Positions 47,122-55,448 of a stretch of DNA of 64,000 nt are shown in pieces. Position 1 is the stretch's first letter. Every line of letters starts with the position of its first letter. The DNA comes from Helicobacter sp. TUL (GTDB lineage Bacteria > Campylobacterota > Campylobacteria > Campylobacterales > Helicobacteraceae). The position numbers and the translations under genes were made by a program. The notes under the pieces are model-generated. The model had not been told where the DNA came from, searched no databases, and was given only the letters and a program-made list of their open reading frames with translations. The stretch is from the NCBI RefSeq assembly GCF_002287135.1, contig NZ_NESU01000001.1, positions 124,001 through 188,000 of the forward strand. Direction: 5' to 3'.

Positions 47122-47410
47122 CTATAAAATACATTTAGCAAAACGATATTCGTATATTCTATTGTTTATCATTGTGAGGTCGGTGATTTCTTCAGATTCT
47201 ACGCCATAGCCATTCGAAAGTTTCCTACCACGCTTAAAATTTTCTTGTTGAATTTCATCAAAAAATTTTGGTTCAGCCACATAAAAACCACTCTCTTTTT
47301 CTGCCAAACTTTTAAACTCATAATACTGCGGATCAAAATATTTAAACGAGCAACCACTAACTAAAAAACATTATCGCCAAGATTCCAAAGATTACATATA
47401 TCATTCTCAT
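47122..47410 (-). pseudogene. Small lipoprotein gene broken at a T6 run
   Basis: The ATG at 47410 (AGGAAG five bases before) gives RMIYVIFGILAIMFF and then a stop. One base fewer in the T6 run at 47363-47368 (or two more) would continue as LVSGCSFKYFDPQYYEFKSL to the stop at 47122, with a proper lipobox and about 95 residues. The 61-codon frame from a TTG at 47307 is its distal part. The protein has no recognised family. It is either slipped or decayed. Confidence 0.6.
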
Positions 47411-47457
47411 ACGCACTTCCTAGATTCAAAGAATCTCTTTGCTTGTGTGAATAAAAA

Positions 47458-47520
47458 TCAAATTGCCATAGCCAATTCAGCATTGTCTCTAAGCTTTTTG
47501 ATTTGTTGTTTATTTGTCAT
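47458..47520 (-). pseudogene. Truncated 'TNKQQIKKLRDNAELA' gene start
   Basis: The ATG overlaps the stop of the membrane-protein gene as ATGA and follows GGAGAT. After 20 codons the frame stops. The N-terminus is like the remnant at 46917, so a related gene once followed here. Confidence 0.5.
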
Positions 47521-48275
47521 TGCTTATCTCCTTGATATTGAAAAAATTTCCTTTTTATAATGTATGTGCAACCTATACTATCCTCGAACCACGTAAGATT
47601 ATAACTAGCCATAGATTCTCGCTTTAAATGATAGCGTCTTGTATACCAAGCACCATGGACATTAATTTTAGTTAAATTTTGAGGTGCAAATCCATTTTTA
47701 TTGGCAAATAAATTAACATAACCATAAATTCTTCTTGTTTTCTTTTCTGCTGGGGAAACTCGATATTCTACAATATCTTTTATATAATTATCGCTTCTTT
47801 CATCTAATTTTGCAGCCTCCCTATTCAACTCCTCCCAATCTAGTGTATCTAAACTCGTATCAAAGTAACTTAGAATCTTATTATACTTCTCCTCATTATT
47901 AGGTAATTCATTAAGCTTACACATATTTCTAAATTCCCAATAACTAGGCTCTAAATAAAATGAATATGGTGTGTAATAAAACATAATTAAACCTATACTT
48001 CCAAGCACTACAAGAAATTTAGATATATGCTTTTGTGATTTAAAGAGTTTTCTATATATAAGCCACCATATAATGTATGAAAGAGTAAAGAATAGAAAAT
48101 AAAAAAATACCATAGGCGGATACACAAAAAGCATTACCAAGCCTATACTTACAACAAATGTTAGGGCTATAGAAATCTGTTCTTGTGATTCAAAGAGTTT
48201 TCTATAAATAAGCCATAAAAGAAAATAAAAAATACTAAAGACAATCACGACAAGAACCAAAAGTATCAAAGCCAT
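47517..48275 (-). CDS. Uncharacterised membrane protein with internal duplication
   Basis: The 252-residue protein has four hydrophobic segments in its first 115 residues that come from a duplication: LLWLIYRKLFESQEQIS...SIGLVMLFVYPP and IIWWLIYRKLFKSQKHIS...SIGLIMFYYTP. The DNA shows it as a 32-base direct repeat (48034-48065 and 48184-48215). The rest is soluble and rich in Tyr, Asn and Lys. Codon use is more AT-rich than the neighbours, which suggests a transferred gene. The stop overlaps the truncated gene start as ATGA. Function unknown; a membrane immunity protein is one possibility. Confidence 0.6.
   Translation of the reverse strand: MALILLVLVVIVFSIFYFLLWLIYRKLFESQEQISIALTFVVSIGLVMLFVYPPMVFFYFLFFTLSYIIWWLIYRKLFKSQKHISKFLVVLGSIGLIMFYYTPYSFYLEPSYWEFRNMCKLNELPNNEEKYNKILSYFDTSLDTLDWEELNREAAKLDERSDNYIKDIVEYRVSPAEKKTRRIYGYVNLFANKNGFAPQNLTKINVHGAWYTRRYHLKRESMASYNLTWFEDSIGCTYIIKRKFFQYQGDKQ
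48034..48215. repeat. Imperfect direct repeat, 32 bp, 150 bp apart
   Basis: TGTGATTTAAAGAGTTTTCT at 48034 and TGTGATTCAAAGAGTTTTCT at 48184, each followed by TATAAATAAGCCA-like bases, are the DNA trace of the duplicated membrane hairpin in the 252-residue protein. Confidence 0.7.
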
Positions 48276-48405
48276 TGCATTACCTTTGCGTATGGAATTA
48301 TCACAGATGATGTGTTATATCACCTAAAATGCTAATATATTCATTTTGTCATATCGTATTTTCATTAATCTACTACATACATAGAACATTTTTATTTTCC
48401 TTTAA

Positions 48406-48414
48406 GGGGGGGGG
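48406..48414 (+). repeat. Poly-G (9) tract in the promoter of the TRL-like lipoprotein gene
   Basis: Nine Gs stand directly before the extended -10 box GCTATAAT (48414-48421). A length change would alter the spacing between -35 and -10, a known way to vary expression level in Helicobacter and Neisseria. Confidence 0.8.
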
Positions 48415-48415
48415 C

Positions 48416-48421
48416 TATAAT
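48416..48421 (+). promoter_or_regulatory. -10 element (TATAAT) behind poly-G
   Basis: GCTATAAT is an extended -10 box, 53 bases before the ATG at 48474. No clear -35 is visible; the sequence before the G-run (TTTTCCTTT) is a weak candidate. Confidence 0.65.
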
Positions 48422-48473
48422 TAAAAACTTGTTATTAATCATAACAAAACCCAAAATAATAAAAGGAGAGAAG

Positions 48474-48833
48474 ATGAAAAAATCTTATTTGTTGGGAAGT
48501 CTTGTTGCATTGTTTGTATTTAGTGGATGCTCCACAAACATGGCTCGTTTTTCTATGGCTACAACAAGCAACCTCCCTGTAACAAATCTAAAAAAAGGAA
48601 ATATTGTTGAAGGCAAAGATTGCATCACACAAGTTCTTTGGTGGAGTTTTGGAAACACACAAAATCGCGTAAGTGGAGCAGTAGCAAATGCTATTGATAG
48701 ATCTGTTAAAAAAGGTGATTACGCCGATGCCTTAATCAATGTTGATATAAGCCACTCATATTGGAATGCGTTGCTTTTTGGAAGAGATTGCATAACCGCA
48801 CAAGGACAAGCTATCTCTGTTGCGAGTAAATAA
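48474..48833 (+). CDS. TRL-like lipoprotein
   Basis: The 119-residue protein has a lipoprotein signal peptide (KKSYLLGSLVALFVFSGCS, cysteine at residue 20) and a body (NLKKGNIVEGKDC, VSGAVANAIDRSVKKGDYAD, CITAQGQAI) that fits the small TRL-like family with two conserved cysteines. AAAGGAGAG precedes the ATG at 48474; the frame upstream of it is not used. Its promoter holds a G9 tract, so it is probably phase-variable and surface- or periplasm-exposed. Confidence 0.75.
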   Translation: MKKSYLLGSLVALFVFSGCSTNMARFSMATTSNLPVTNLKKGNIVEGKDCITQVLWWSFGNTQNRVSGAVANAIDRSVKKGDYADALINVDISHSYWNALLFGRDCITAQGQAISVASK

Positions 48834-48840
48834 AACTCTA

Positions 48841-48862
48841 AAGATTCCCTAATGGGAATCTT
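48841..48862. terminator. Hairpin terminator between convergent genes
   Basis: A perfect 9-bp stem (AAGATTCCC / GGGAATCTT) with loop TAAT stands between the lipoprotein gene and prfB. On the minus strand it is followed by TTTAGAGTTTT, so it best serves prfB but may work both ways. Confidence 0.7.
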
Positions 48863-48881
48863 AAAACTTTGTGTAAAGATT

Positions 48882-49973
48882 TTATCCTCTATGCACCAAG
48901 ACAGATTCTATAATTTTGTCAAGATCCCCATCAAGCACCCCACTTGTATCACTTGTGGCATACTGACTACGCAAATCCTTGACTTGCTGATAAGGCGCAA
49001 GCACATAGGATCGGATCTGATGTCCCCAGCCTATCTCACTTTTTTCTTGGGTAGCGACACCTTCTTGTTGTTTTTGCCGCTCTAGTTCGTATAGTTTGGA
49101 TTTGAGCATTTTCATAGCAGTGGCTTTGTTTTTGTGTTGGGATCGATCATTTTGACACTGCACGACAATACCGCTAGGTAAATGTGTGATTCTGATAGCG
49201 GATTCTGTTTTGTTTACATGCTGTCCGCCTGCACCACTCGCACGATATGTATCTATGCGTATGTCTTTGTCCTCGATGACAATATCAATATCATCATCAA
49301 GTTCAGGGCTTACTTGCACACTGCTAAAACTTGTATGCCGCTTGGCGTTGGCGTCAAATGGTGAAATTCGCACAAGCCTATGCACACCATTCTCGCCTTT
49401 TAAATAACCATACGCATTCTCGCCTTTTATGATAAAAGCCGCACCTTTAATCCCAGCCTCCTCGCCGTCTTGATAATCAAGCAATTCGACTTTATAGCCA
49501 CGACGCTCCGCATAGCGCAAATACATACGATAAAGCATACTCGCCCAATCTTGAGATTCTGTGCCACCTGCACCAGGTTGGATTGTAATAATGGCGTTGG
49601 TGTTGTCGTTTGGCTCATTTAACATCACTTGGATTTCAAGATCTGTAATGCTAGATTCTAACTCGGGAGCTTGGGCAAAAAGTTCAGCCAAACTTGCTTC
49701 ATCATTTTCAGATTCTAAAAGTGCAAAAAGCTCTTTAGAATCCGCTAGTAACGTACTTGTTGTATCAAATGTTTCTAAAAGACGCGTGATTTTACTTTTT
49801 TGCTTGCCTATCTCACCGGCTTTTTTGCTATCCTCCCAAAACTTTGGGTCTAACTCCATATGCGAAATATTTGTAAGCTCTTCTCGCAGGGTATTTGGTT
49901 GTATAACTTTTGTAATATTTTGTAGTTTGTTTTCTAATTCCTTTAGCAACTCGCCATATTCGTAGGTATCCAT
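48882..49973 (-). CDS. prfB: Peptide chain release factor 2
   Basis: RF2 (363 residues) terminates at UGA and UAA. It has the stop-recognition motif as [13 protein letters not shown], and the catalytic GGQ in [18 protein letters not shown]. The frame is continuous from MDTYEYGEL, so there is no programmed +1 shift near codon 25, as is common in this class. AGGAGT lies before the ATG. It is followed by nothing on the same strand except the hairpin. Confidence 0.96.
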   Translation of the reverse strand: MDTYEYGELLKELENKLQNITKVIQPNTLREELTNISHMELDPKFWEDSKKAGEIGKQKSKITRLLETFDTTSTLLADSKELFALLESENDEASLAELFAQAPELESSITDLEIQVMLNEPNDNTNAIITIQPGAGGTESQDWASMLYRMYLRYAERRGYKVELLDYQDGEEAGIKGAAFIIKGENAYGYLKGENGVHRLVRISPFDANAKRHTSFSSVQVSPELDDDIDIVIEDKDIRIDTYRASGAGGQHVNKTESAIRITHLPSGIVVQCQNDRSQHKNKATAMKMLKSKLYELERQKQQEGVATQEKSEIGWGHQIRSYVLAPYQQVKDLRSQYATSDTSGVLDGDLDKIIESVLVHRG

Positions 49974-49982
49974 TTTTACTCC

Positions 49983-50699
49983 TTATAATGCTCCAAATCT
50001 GCGGATTCTGTGATAAAAATCTTGCAAGATACTTTCTAATTCTTTGGCACTAAAATCTGGCCAAAGTGTTGGGGTAAAAAACAACTCCGCATACGCACAT
50101 TGCCAAAGCAAAAAGTTTGAAAGTCGCATTTCCCCACCTGTGCGTATTAGCAAATCCACATCACTTGCTCCGCGCGTATCAAGGGTGTTTTCGATATTTT
50201 TTGCTATGTATTCAATGGCTTGTTCACGCTTAAGCGTTTTTGCCTGTGCAAATACATTGCGATCATAAAGAGAGAGTGCAGATCGTGCAATTTCATTTTT
50301 TGCTCCATAATTTAGAGCCAAAAATTGCGTCAAGCCTGTGTTGTGTGCGGTGGCATCTTGCATAGCGTGTATGAGTTTTTGAAGTTTTTTGCTTAATCCC
50401 TCCACATCGCCGATGACAACAAAGCGTATGTTATTGTTTTGATAGACTTCTAGCTCACTTTGCAAATAATGCTCCAAAAGCTTCATCAAAAAATCCACTT
50501 CGGATTTTGGGCGTAGCCAATTTTCGGTAGAAAACGCATATAACGTGAGGTATTTGATATTTTGCCCAGCACAATATTTTGTAATCTCACGCACAACTTT
50601 TGCTCCCTGCCTATGCCCAAAAGTGCGATTTTTCCCCTTGGCACTTGCCCAACGCCCATTGCCATCCATAATAATAGCTATATGCTGTAATGTATTCAT
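49983..50699 (-). CDS. uppS: Undecaprenyl diphosphate synthase
   Basis: UppS makes the C55 lipid carrier for peptidoglycan and surface polysaccharides. The 238 residues show IMDGNGRWA with the catalytic aspartate, GHRQGAKVV, TLYAFSTENW, and LIRTGGEMRLSNFLLWQCAYAELFFT. The ATG overlaps the stop of the acetyltransferase gene by four bases. Confidence 0.96.
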   Translation of the reverse strand: MNTLQHIAIIMDGNGRWASAKGKNRTFGHRQGAKVVREITKYCAGQNIKYLTLYAFSTENWLRPKSEVDFLMKLLEHYLQSELEVYQNNNIRFVVIGDVEGLSKKLQKLIHAMQDATAHNTGLTQFLALNYGAKNEIARSALSLYDRNVFAQAKTLKREQAIEYIAKNIENTLDTRGASDVDLLIRTGGEMRLSNFLLWQCAYAELFFTPTLWPDFSAKELESILQDFYHRIRRFGAL

Positions 50700-51163
50700 T
50701 TGCTCTCCATTGTTCGTAACAATCTCGCTGGATTCCCTGCATAAAATCCGCTCACTGCTATATCTTTGGTTACTACACTTCCTGCGCCAATCACGACATT
50801 ATCGCAAATGCACACAGGTAAGATTGTGGCATTTGATCCGATAGAGACATTATTGCCAATCTTGGTAGCGCGCCACTTTGTCTTAGAATCTGCTGGCGCA
50901 CCTTCACTAAAAAGATCATTGACAAACATCACGCCATGCCCTATAAAACAATCCTCGCCAACCTCCACAAGCGAACAAATAAAGCTATGGCTTTGAATCC
51001 TCGTGCGCGCACCTACATATACATCATTTTGAATCTCACAAAATGGTCCTACAAACACATCATCGCCCAAAGTGCAACCATACACATTACTTGGCATTAT
51101 CACGCGGACATTTTCGCCACTTCGGACATTCACAATCCCACTTTCTTGTATGTATATAGCCAC
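50696..51163 (-). CDS. Left-handed beta-helix acetyltransferase (WlbB/WbpD-like)
   Basis: The 155-residue protein is built of hexapeptide repeats (VYGCTLGDDVFVGPFCEI, VEVGEDCFIGHGV, IGNNVSIGSNATILPVCICDNVVIGAGSVV). HGVMFVND and the final YAGNPARLLR are typical of N-acetyltransferases for amino sugars in LPS. It is coupled to uppS. Substrate not determinable from sequence alone. Confidence 0.75.
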   Translation of the reverse strand: MAIYIQESGIVNVRSGENVRVIMPSNVYGCTLGDDVFVGPFCEIQNDVYVGARTRIQSHSFICSLVEVGEDCFIGHGVMFVNDLFSEGAPADSKTKWRATKIGNNVSIGSNATILPVCICDNVVIGAGSVVTKDIAVSGFYAGNPARLLRTMESK

Positions 51164-51169
51164 TTTTGC

Positions 51170-52843
51170 TTATCCTCGCAATGATTCTAGAGAATCTTTT
51201 ATGTCTTTAAGTTGTGTAGAAAATTTGCATATTTTTTCAAACTTTTGCGCACAATGAGATTCAAAATCTGTGGGTATCACAAGGCTTTTAAGGCTCTCTA
51301 CATCAATACTTTTGGTATAGTGCTCATACAATGCGCTTAAGGCACTTTGTCCATTATGGGAGTAAAAATAACAATATAGCCCAATAGCTTGTTTGGGATT
51401 TACACATCGCACAATCACAATCCCCGCATTTGCCACAGCAAGTTTATGTGCGATATTTGGGCTAAAAATCGTTACCTTTGGGGTATTACCGCGTAGTGAG
51501 AGACAAATATCATAGGGCTTTAGTGCATATTTTTGCACCTTGAGGCGATCACCCAAAAAGCGCTTAGTATAAAATTCCTCGCTAAACCCATATTCATTAA
51601 AATCTGCCAAACCAACATCATAATATTCTATGCGTGTATCATTTTTCCCACCATATACACGCTGTCCGCGAAACACTTCCACACCCAAAGTGCTCAAGGT
51701 AATGCCCTCATTTTGTGATGTGTCTTTGCGTGTAAGTGGGAGATTATAAGAAGTGATATGTGTATAAGGCGTAAGAAAGCAAAAGTCATTTTCTTTACGC
51801 GCAAAAAATGCTTCTGTGATTTCATCAAGATTCACAAGGCGATTGTATTTGCCATCTTTTTTCCAAAAATGCTCACCCTTGGCATCAATACTTAAAATCT
51901 CTTGATTATTTGGCGAGAGGACAAGCACACAAAAATCCGCGTTTTGGTGAGGAAAAATATTTTTAGGTAATTCGATAATTGCTTCAATCAAGCCTTGCTT
52001 ATAGAATCTCTGCATAAACTCACTCTCAAGACTAGATTTTTGCAAAGTTTGTGTGCGCAAAATAAACACTGCGCGCTTTTTTAGATAATACAAAGCGTGG
52101 ATTAAAAAAACCCATTCGGCATATGTTTTTGCCAAAGAATGCAATCCGCTAAAACGCTTATCATCTTTGAGATATTCCACGCCTATATGCGCACTAAATG
52201 GAGGGTTACAAATAATTTTGTCAAATTTTTGCTCAAAAAATGGTGCTTTTAAAATGTCATTTACGATGAGATGTTGATAATCGATATTAGCAAGTTTGCA
52301 TGTAAGCTTTGCTACCTTGGCAAGACGAGCGTCTAGCTCCTCGCCATAAAGGGCTATTGGTGTATTTGGCTGCTTGGCATACAGAATCTGGGAAATCATC
52401 AAAAACAATGTGCCAATCCCATAGCAAGGATTATAAATTTTTTCATCACCTTGTATATCCAAAAGTCGCACAAGAAGTTCATTAATTTCTAAAGGTGTGG
52501 AATAAAAATAAAGCTTATTGGAGGTCTTTTTTTGCGTAATAATGTGCAAAAATTCCTCGATATTGCTCAAAGTTGTATCTGTATCTTGGATAAGTTTGAG
52601 GATTTTTAGAAAATTAATGTTTGGATTAATGGCGATAAAAAGTTCCTTGCTCACAATCTCTTCAAGTTTATGATTGAGACTTTGGGCGATTGGTTTGCGT
52701 TTGGAGCCTAAAGCTATAAATTCCCTTAGGGTATCGGGATAAGCATTTTTAATGATAAAAAGTTCTAACATAATGCTTATAGAATCTAGCATATCGACAT
52801 GATAACGCTTGATATACTCAAAACATTGTAATAACTTCTCCAC
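51170..52843 (-). CDS. Orphan N6-adenine methyltransferase with specificity-like C-terminus
   Basis: The 557-residue protein reads like HsdM fused to half of an HsdS. Motif I is YNPCYGIGTLF (residues 138-147), which departs from the usual DPACGTGGF; motif IV is ICNPPFSAHIG (about 211). The middle (LRTQTLQKSSLESEF, PKNIFPHQNADFCVLVL) is HsdM-like. From about residue 385 (LSTLGVEVFRGQ, CLSLRGNTPKVTIF, YCYFYSHNGQSAL, DVESLKSLVIP) it follows a target-recognition domain. No restriction subunit or nuclease motif is near. It may be a regulatory or decayed methylase. Confidence 0.7.
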   Translation of the reverse strand: MEKLLQCFEYIKRYHVDMLDSISIMLELFIIKNAYPDTLREFIALGSKRKPIAQSLNHKLEEIVSKELFIAINPNINFLKILKLIQDTDTTLSNIEEFLHIITQKKTSNKLYFYSTPLEINELLVRLLDIQGDEKIYNPCYGIGTLFLMISQILYAKQPNTPIALYGEELDARLAKVAKLTCKLANIDYQHLIVNDILKAPFFEQKFDKIICNPPFSAHIGVEYLKDDKRFSGLHSLAKTYAEWVFLIHALYYLKKRAVFILRTQTLQKSSLESEFMQRFYKQGLIEAIIELPKNIFPHQNADFCVLVLSPNNQEILSIDAKGEHFWKKDGKYNRLVNLDEITEAFFARKENDFCFLTPYTHITSYNLPLTRKDTSQNEGITLSTLGVEVFRGQRVYGGKNDTRIEYYDVGLADFNEYGFSEEFYTKRFLGDRLKVQKYALKPYDICLSLRGNTPKVTIFSPNIAHKLAVANAGIVIVRCVNPKQAIGLYCYFYSHNGQSALSALYEHYTKSIDVESLKSLVIPTDFESHCAQKFEKICKFSTQLKDIKDSLESLRG

Positions 52844-52957
52844 GCACTTCCTTAAAAATATGTTGGTAGAAGCGCATTTTAGCAGAGACTCCCTTTAACT
52901 TTTATCAAAGCTACGCTACAATGCAAACCCAAAATCCCTAAAGCCCAAAGGAATAAG

Positions 52958-55396
52958 GTGCTAAGACATTGTAGCCACTGCCATATCGCTTATGAAGAAC
53001 ATATGCTCAAAAAAGTTCCCTTTAATGGTGAGGACTTGTATTTTTGCTGCAATGGTTGTGAGGGCGTGTATATGCTTCTCCAAAAAGCAGACTTAGGGAG
53101 TTTTTATACCAAAAGAGGCGATGTCGCTCTCACACCGCCTACACAAGATACACAAGATTTAAGCTTTTTTGATTCACCCAGCTTCGCGCAAAAATATATC
53201 CGCACAGATTCAAAAAATCCTAATCTTAGTAGCTGTGCGCTCATTCTTACACATATTCATTGTGCGGCTTGTGTATGGCTTAATGAGCAAGTGTTAAACT
53301 CCCAAAAGGGCATAAAAAGCGCAAGTATCAATTACACCAACAATCGCTTATATATCACTTGGGATTCTCAAATCATCACACTTTCTCAAATCATACGACT
53401 TATACAAAGTATCGGCTATGATGCCTACGCGTATGATCCACAACTCCAAGAAAACGCGGACAAAAAACAAACAAAAGACTATTACACGCGTGTCATTGTC
53501 GCCCTTTTTTGCACGATGAATATTATGTGGATTGCTGTAGCCCAATATAGTGGCTATTTTCTTGGGATAGAAGCATACGCACGCAATGTGCTAAATATCG
53601 CCTCATTCATTCTTTGTTCACTTACGCTATTTTATGCAGGATTTGTCTTTTATAGAGGGGCATATTATGGATTAAAAAATGGCTTTATTGGTATGGATAT
53701 GCTTGTAGCGGTGGGCTCAACGCTTACTTATTGTTACTCAATCTATGCCGCTATCACGCATAGTGGGGAAACATACTTTGAATCTGTGAGTATGATTATT
53801 ACCTTTGTCTTGATTGGAAAATTTTTGGAAGTGCGTAGCAAAAAAAGTGCTGGAGAGAATTTGGAGGCTATCTATGCATTTTTGCCCCAAAATATCACTA
53901 TTTGCAAAAATGGCGATGAACGCACACTAGAAATCAAAAAACCTCAAGAAGTGCAAATAGGCGATGTGATTATGAGTTTGCCTGGTGAGAAAATCGCCAT
54001 TGATGGAATCTTGCTAAGCCAAAAAGGGCTTTTTGATACCAAGGCTATTAATGGAGAAAGTATGCCCCTAGAACTTCAATCAGGGCAAGAAGTCATATCC
54101 GGATCTATAAACCTCACGCATAAGATTCTCTACAAAGCAACTAAAAGCTTTAATGATAGCCTTATGAGCAAGCTTCTTAATCTCGTAGAACAAAGCCTAG
54201 CCCACAAACCATCTATACAGAATCTTGCCAATAGTATTTCACAAAATTTCTCACGCACGATTTTGGCTATCGCGCTTTTATGTTTTATGGGCTGGTATGT
54301 GCTAAGTGACAAAGGTGCAGAAGGCGCGATGATTATCGCTATTTCGGTTATTATTATCGCGTGTCCTTGCGCTCTCGCCCTTGCCACACCAATAGCTACA
54401 ATCATAGGAATCTCCCAAGGCTACAAAAAACATATCTTGTTTCGACAAGCAAATTTTTTAGAAACCCTCGCCAAAATAGACACAATTGTTTTTGACAAAA
54501 CCGGCACGCTCACTATGGGAAAACCACAGGTATGCGCTACACATACAGACTTGCTAGATTCTCTAAGCATTAGTCTACTTTATACACTCACACATACAAG
54601 CAAACACCCTATCTCTCTTAGTGTATGTGAATATATCCGCACATACTATGCACACCTAAATCCGAACCTTGTGCATTTACAATCCTTTCAGCAAATAGAT
54701 TCTAAGGGCGTGTGTGGCTACTATGAAGGGGAGCTTGTGCTTGGTGGTAGCCTTGCATTCTTGCAAGAACAAGGCGTGAGAATCCCTGCCCTAGAGCTTG
54801 GTGAAGGTATGATGTTTGGGTTTGCAAAAGGTAGAGAGCTTGTGGCAGTTTTTGAATTACAAGATTCACCAAAGCCCTATGCCAAAGAACTTATAGCGTA
54901 TCTACAATCCCAACATATACATACAATTTTGCTTAGTGGTGATAGGGTACAAAGTGTGCAAAAATGCGCCAAAGAACTTGGGATAAGTGAATATCACGCG
55001 GAATTTTCTCCACTAGATAAAGGTGCATATATTGAGAATCTAAAAGCAAAAACGCATAGGGTGGTTATGGTGGGTGATGGGATTAATGACGCTCTTGCGC
55101 TAAGTAAAAGCGATATAGCCATATCTATGGGTGCTGGAAGTGATATTGCGATTTTAAGTAGTGATGTTATAATCCTTGATGATAGCTTGCAAAGTGTGCA
55201 AAACGCCTTGCATTTGGCTAAAATCACTTTTAAGACAATCAAGCAAAACATATTGCTAAGCATTATCTATAATGCCCTTACTATTCCCATTGCAATTTGT
55301 GGGCTTATCATACCGCTTTTTGCCGCACTCTCAATGAGTCTTAGTTCAATTATTGTGGTGCTAAATTCATTGCGTATCAAAAGCCAAACTCGATAA
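52958..55396 (+). CDS. ccoI: Copper P1B-ATPase for cytochrome oxidase assembly (CcoI/FixI type)
   Basis: The 812-residue pump supplies copper to cbb3 oxidase. An N-terminal cysteine-rich domain (CSHCHIAY, FCCNGCEGVY) precedes an HMA domain with HCAACVWL, then the membrane CPC motif at 469-471 (ACPCALALATP), Asp513 in FDKTGTLTMG, SKHPIS for the conserved HP, and GDGINDALALSKSD. The start is a GTG with AAAGGA. It is distinct from copA at 9047 by its N-terminal domain. Confidence 0.9.
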   Translation: MLRHCSHCHIAYEEHMLKKVPFNGEDLYFCCNGCEGVYMLLQKADLGSFYTKRGDVALTPPTQDTQDLSFFDSPSFAQKYIRTDSKNPNLSSCALILTHIHCAACVWLNEQVLNSQKGIKSASINYTNNRLYITWDSQIITLSQIIRLIQSIGYDAYAYDPQLQENADKKQTKDYYTRVIVALFCTMNIMWIAVAQYSGYFLGIEAYARNVLNIASFILCSLTLFYAGFVFYRGAYYGLKNGFIGMDMLVAVGSTLTYCYSIYAAITHSGETYFESVSMIITFVLIGKFLEVRSKKSAGENLEAIYAFLPQNITICKNGDERTLEIKKPQEVQIGDVIMSLPGEKIAIDGILLSQKGLFDTKAINGESMPLELQSGQEVISGSINLTHKILYKATKSFNDSLMSKLLNLVEQSLAHKPSIQNLANSISQNFSRTILAIALLCFMGWYVLSDKGAEGAMIIAISVIIIACPCALALATPIATIIGISQGYKKHILFRQANFLETLAKIDTIVFDKTGTLTMGKPQVCATHTDLLDSLSISLLYTLTHTSKHPISLSVCEYIRTYYAHLNPNLVHLQSFQQIDSKGVCGYYEGELVLGGSLAFLQEQGVRIPALELGEGMMFGFAKGRELVAVFELQDSPKPYAKELIAYLQSQHIHTILLSGDRVQSVQKCAKELGISEYHAEFSPLDKGAYIENLKAKTHRVVMVGDGINDALALSKSDIAISMGAGSDIAILSSDVIILDDSLQSVQNALHLAKITFKTIKQNILLSIIYNALTIPIAICGLIIPLFAALSMSLSSIIVVLNSLRIKSQTR

Positions 55397-55397
55397 A

Positions 55398-55411
55398 GGA
55401 ATGTATTTTGC
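55398..55411 (+). promoter_or_regulatory. Sigma-54 promoter of the fliK-flgD-flgE operon
   Basis: AAAGGAATGTATTTTGCTTT has GG and GC ten bases apart and the -12 TTGCTT, almost the same as the flgG promoter. It starts two bases after the ccoI stop. Transcription would begin near 55423. Confidence 0.75.
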
Positions 55412-55448
55412 TTTATGCTCTCTAAGATTTCACGCTTAGGAGTATAGT

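Noticed and set aside
48882-49973. Programmed frameshift in prfB
   Set aside because: The RF2 frame is continuous from start to stop, with no in-frame TGA near codon 25.
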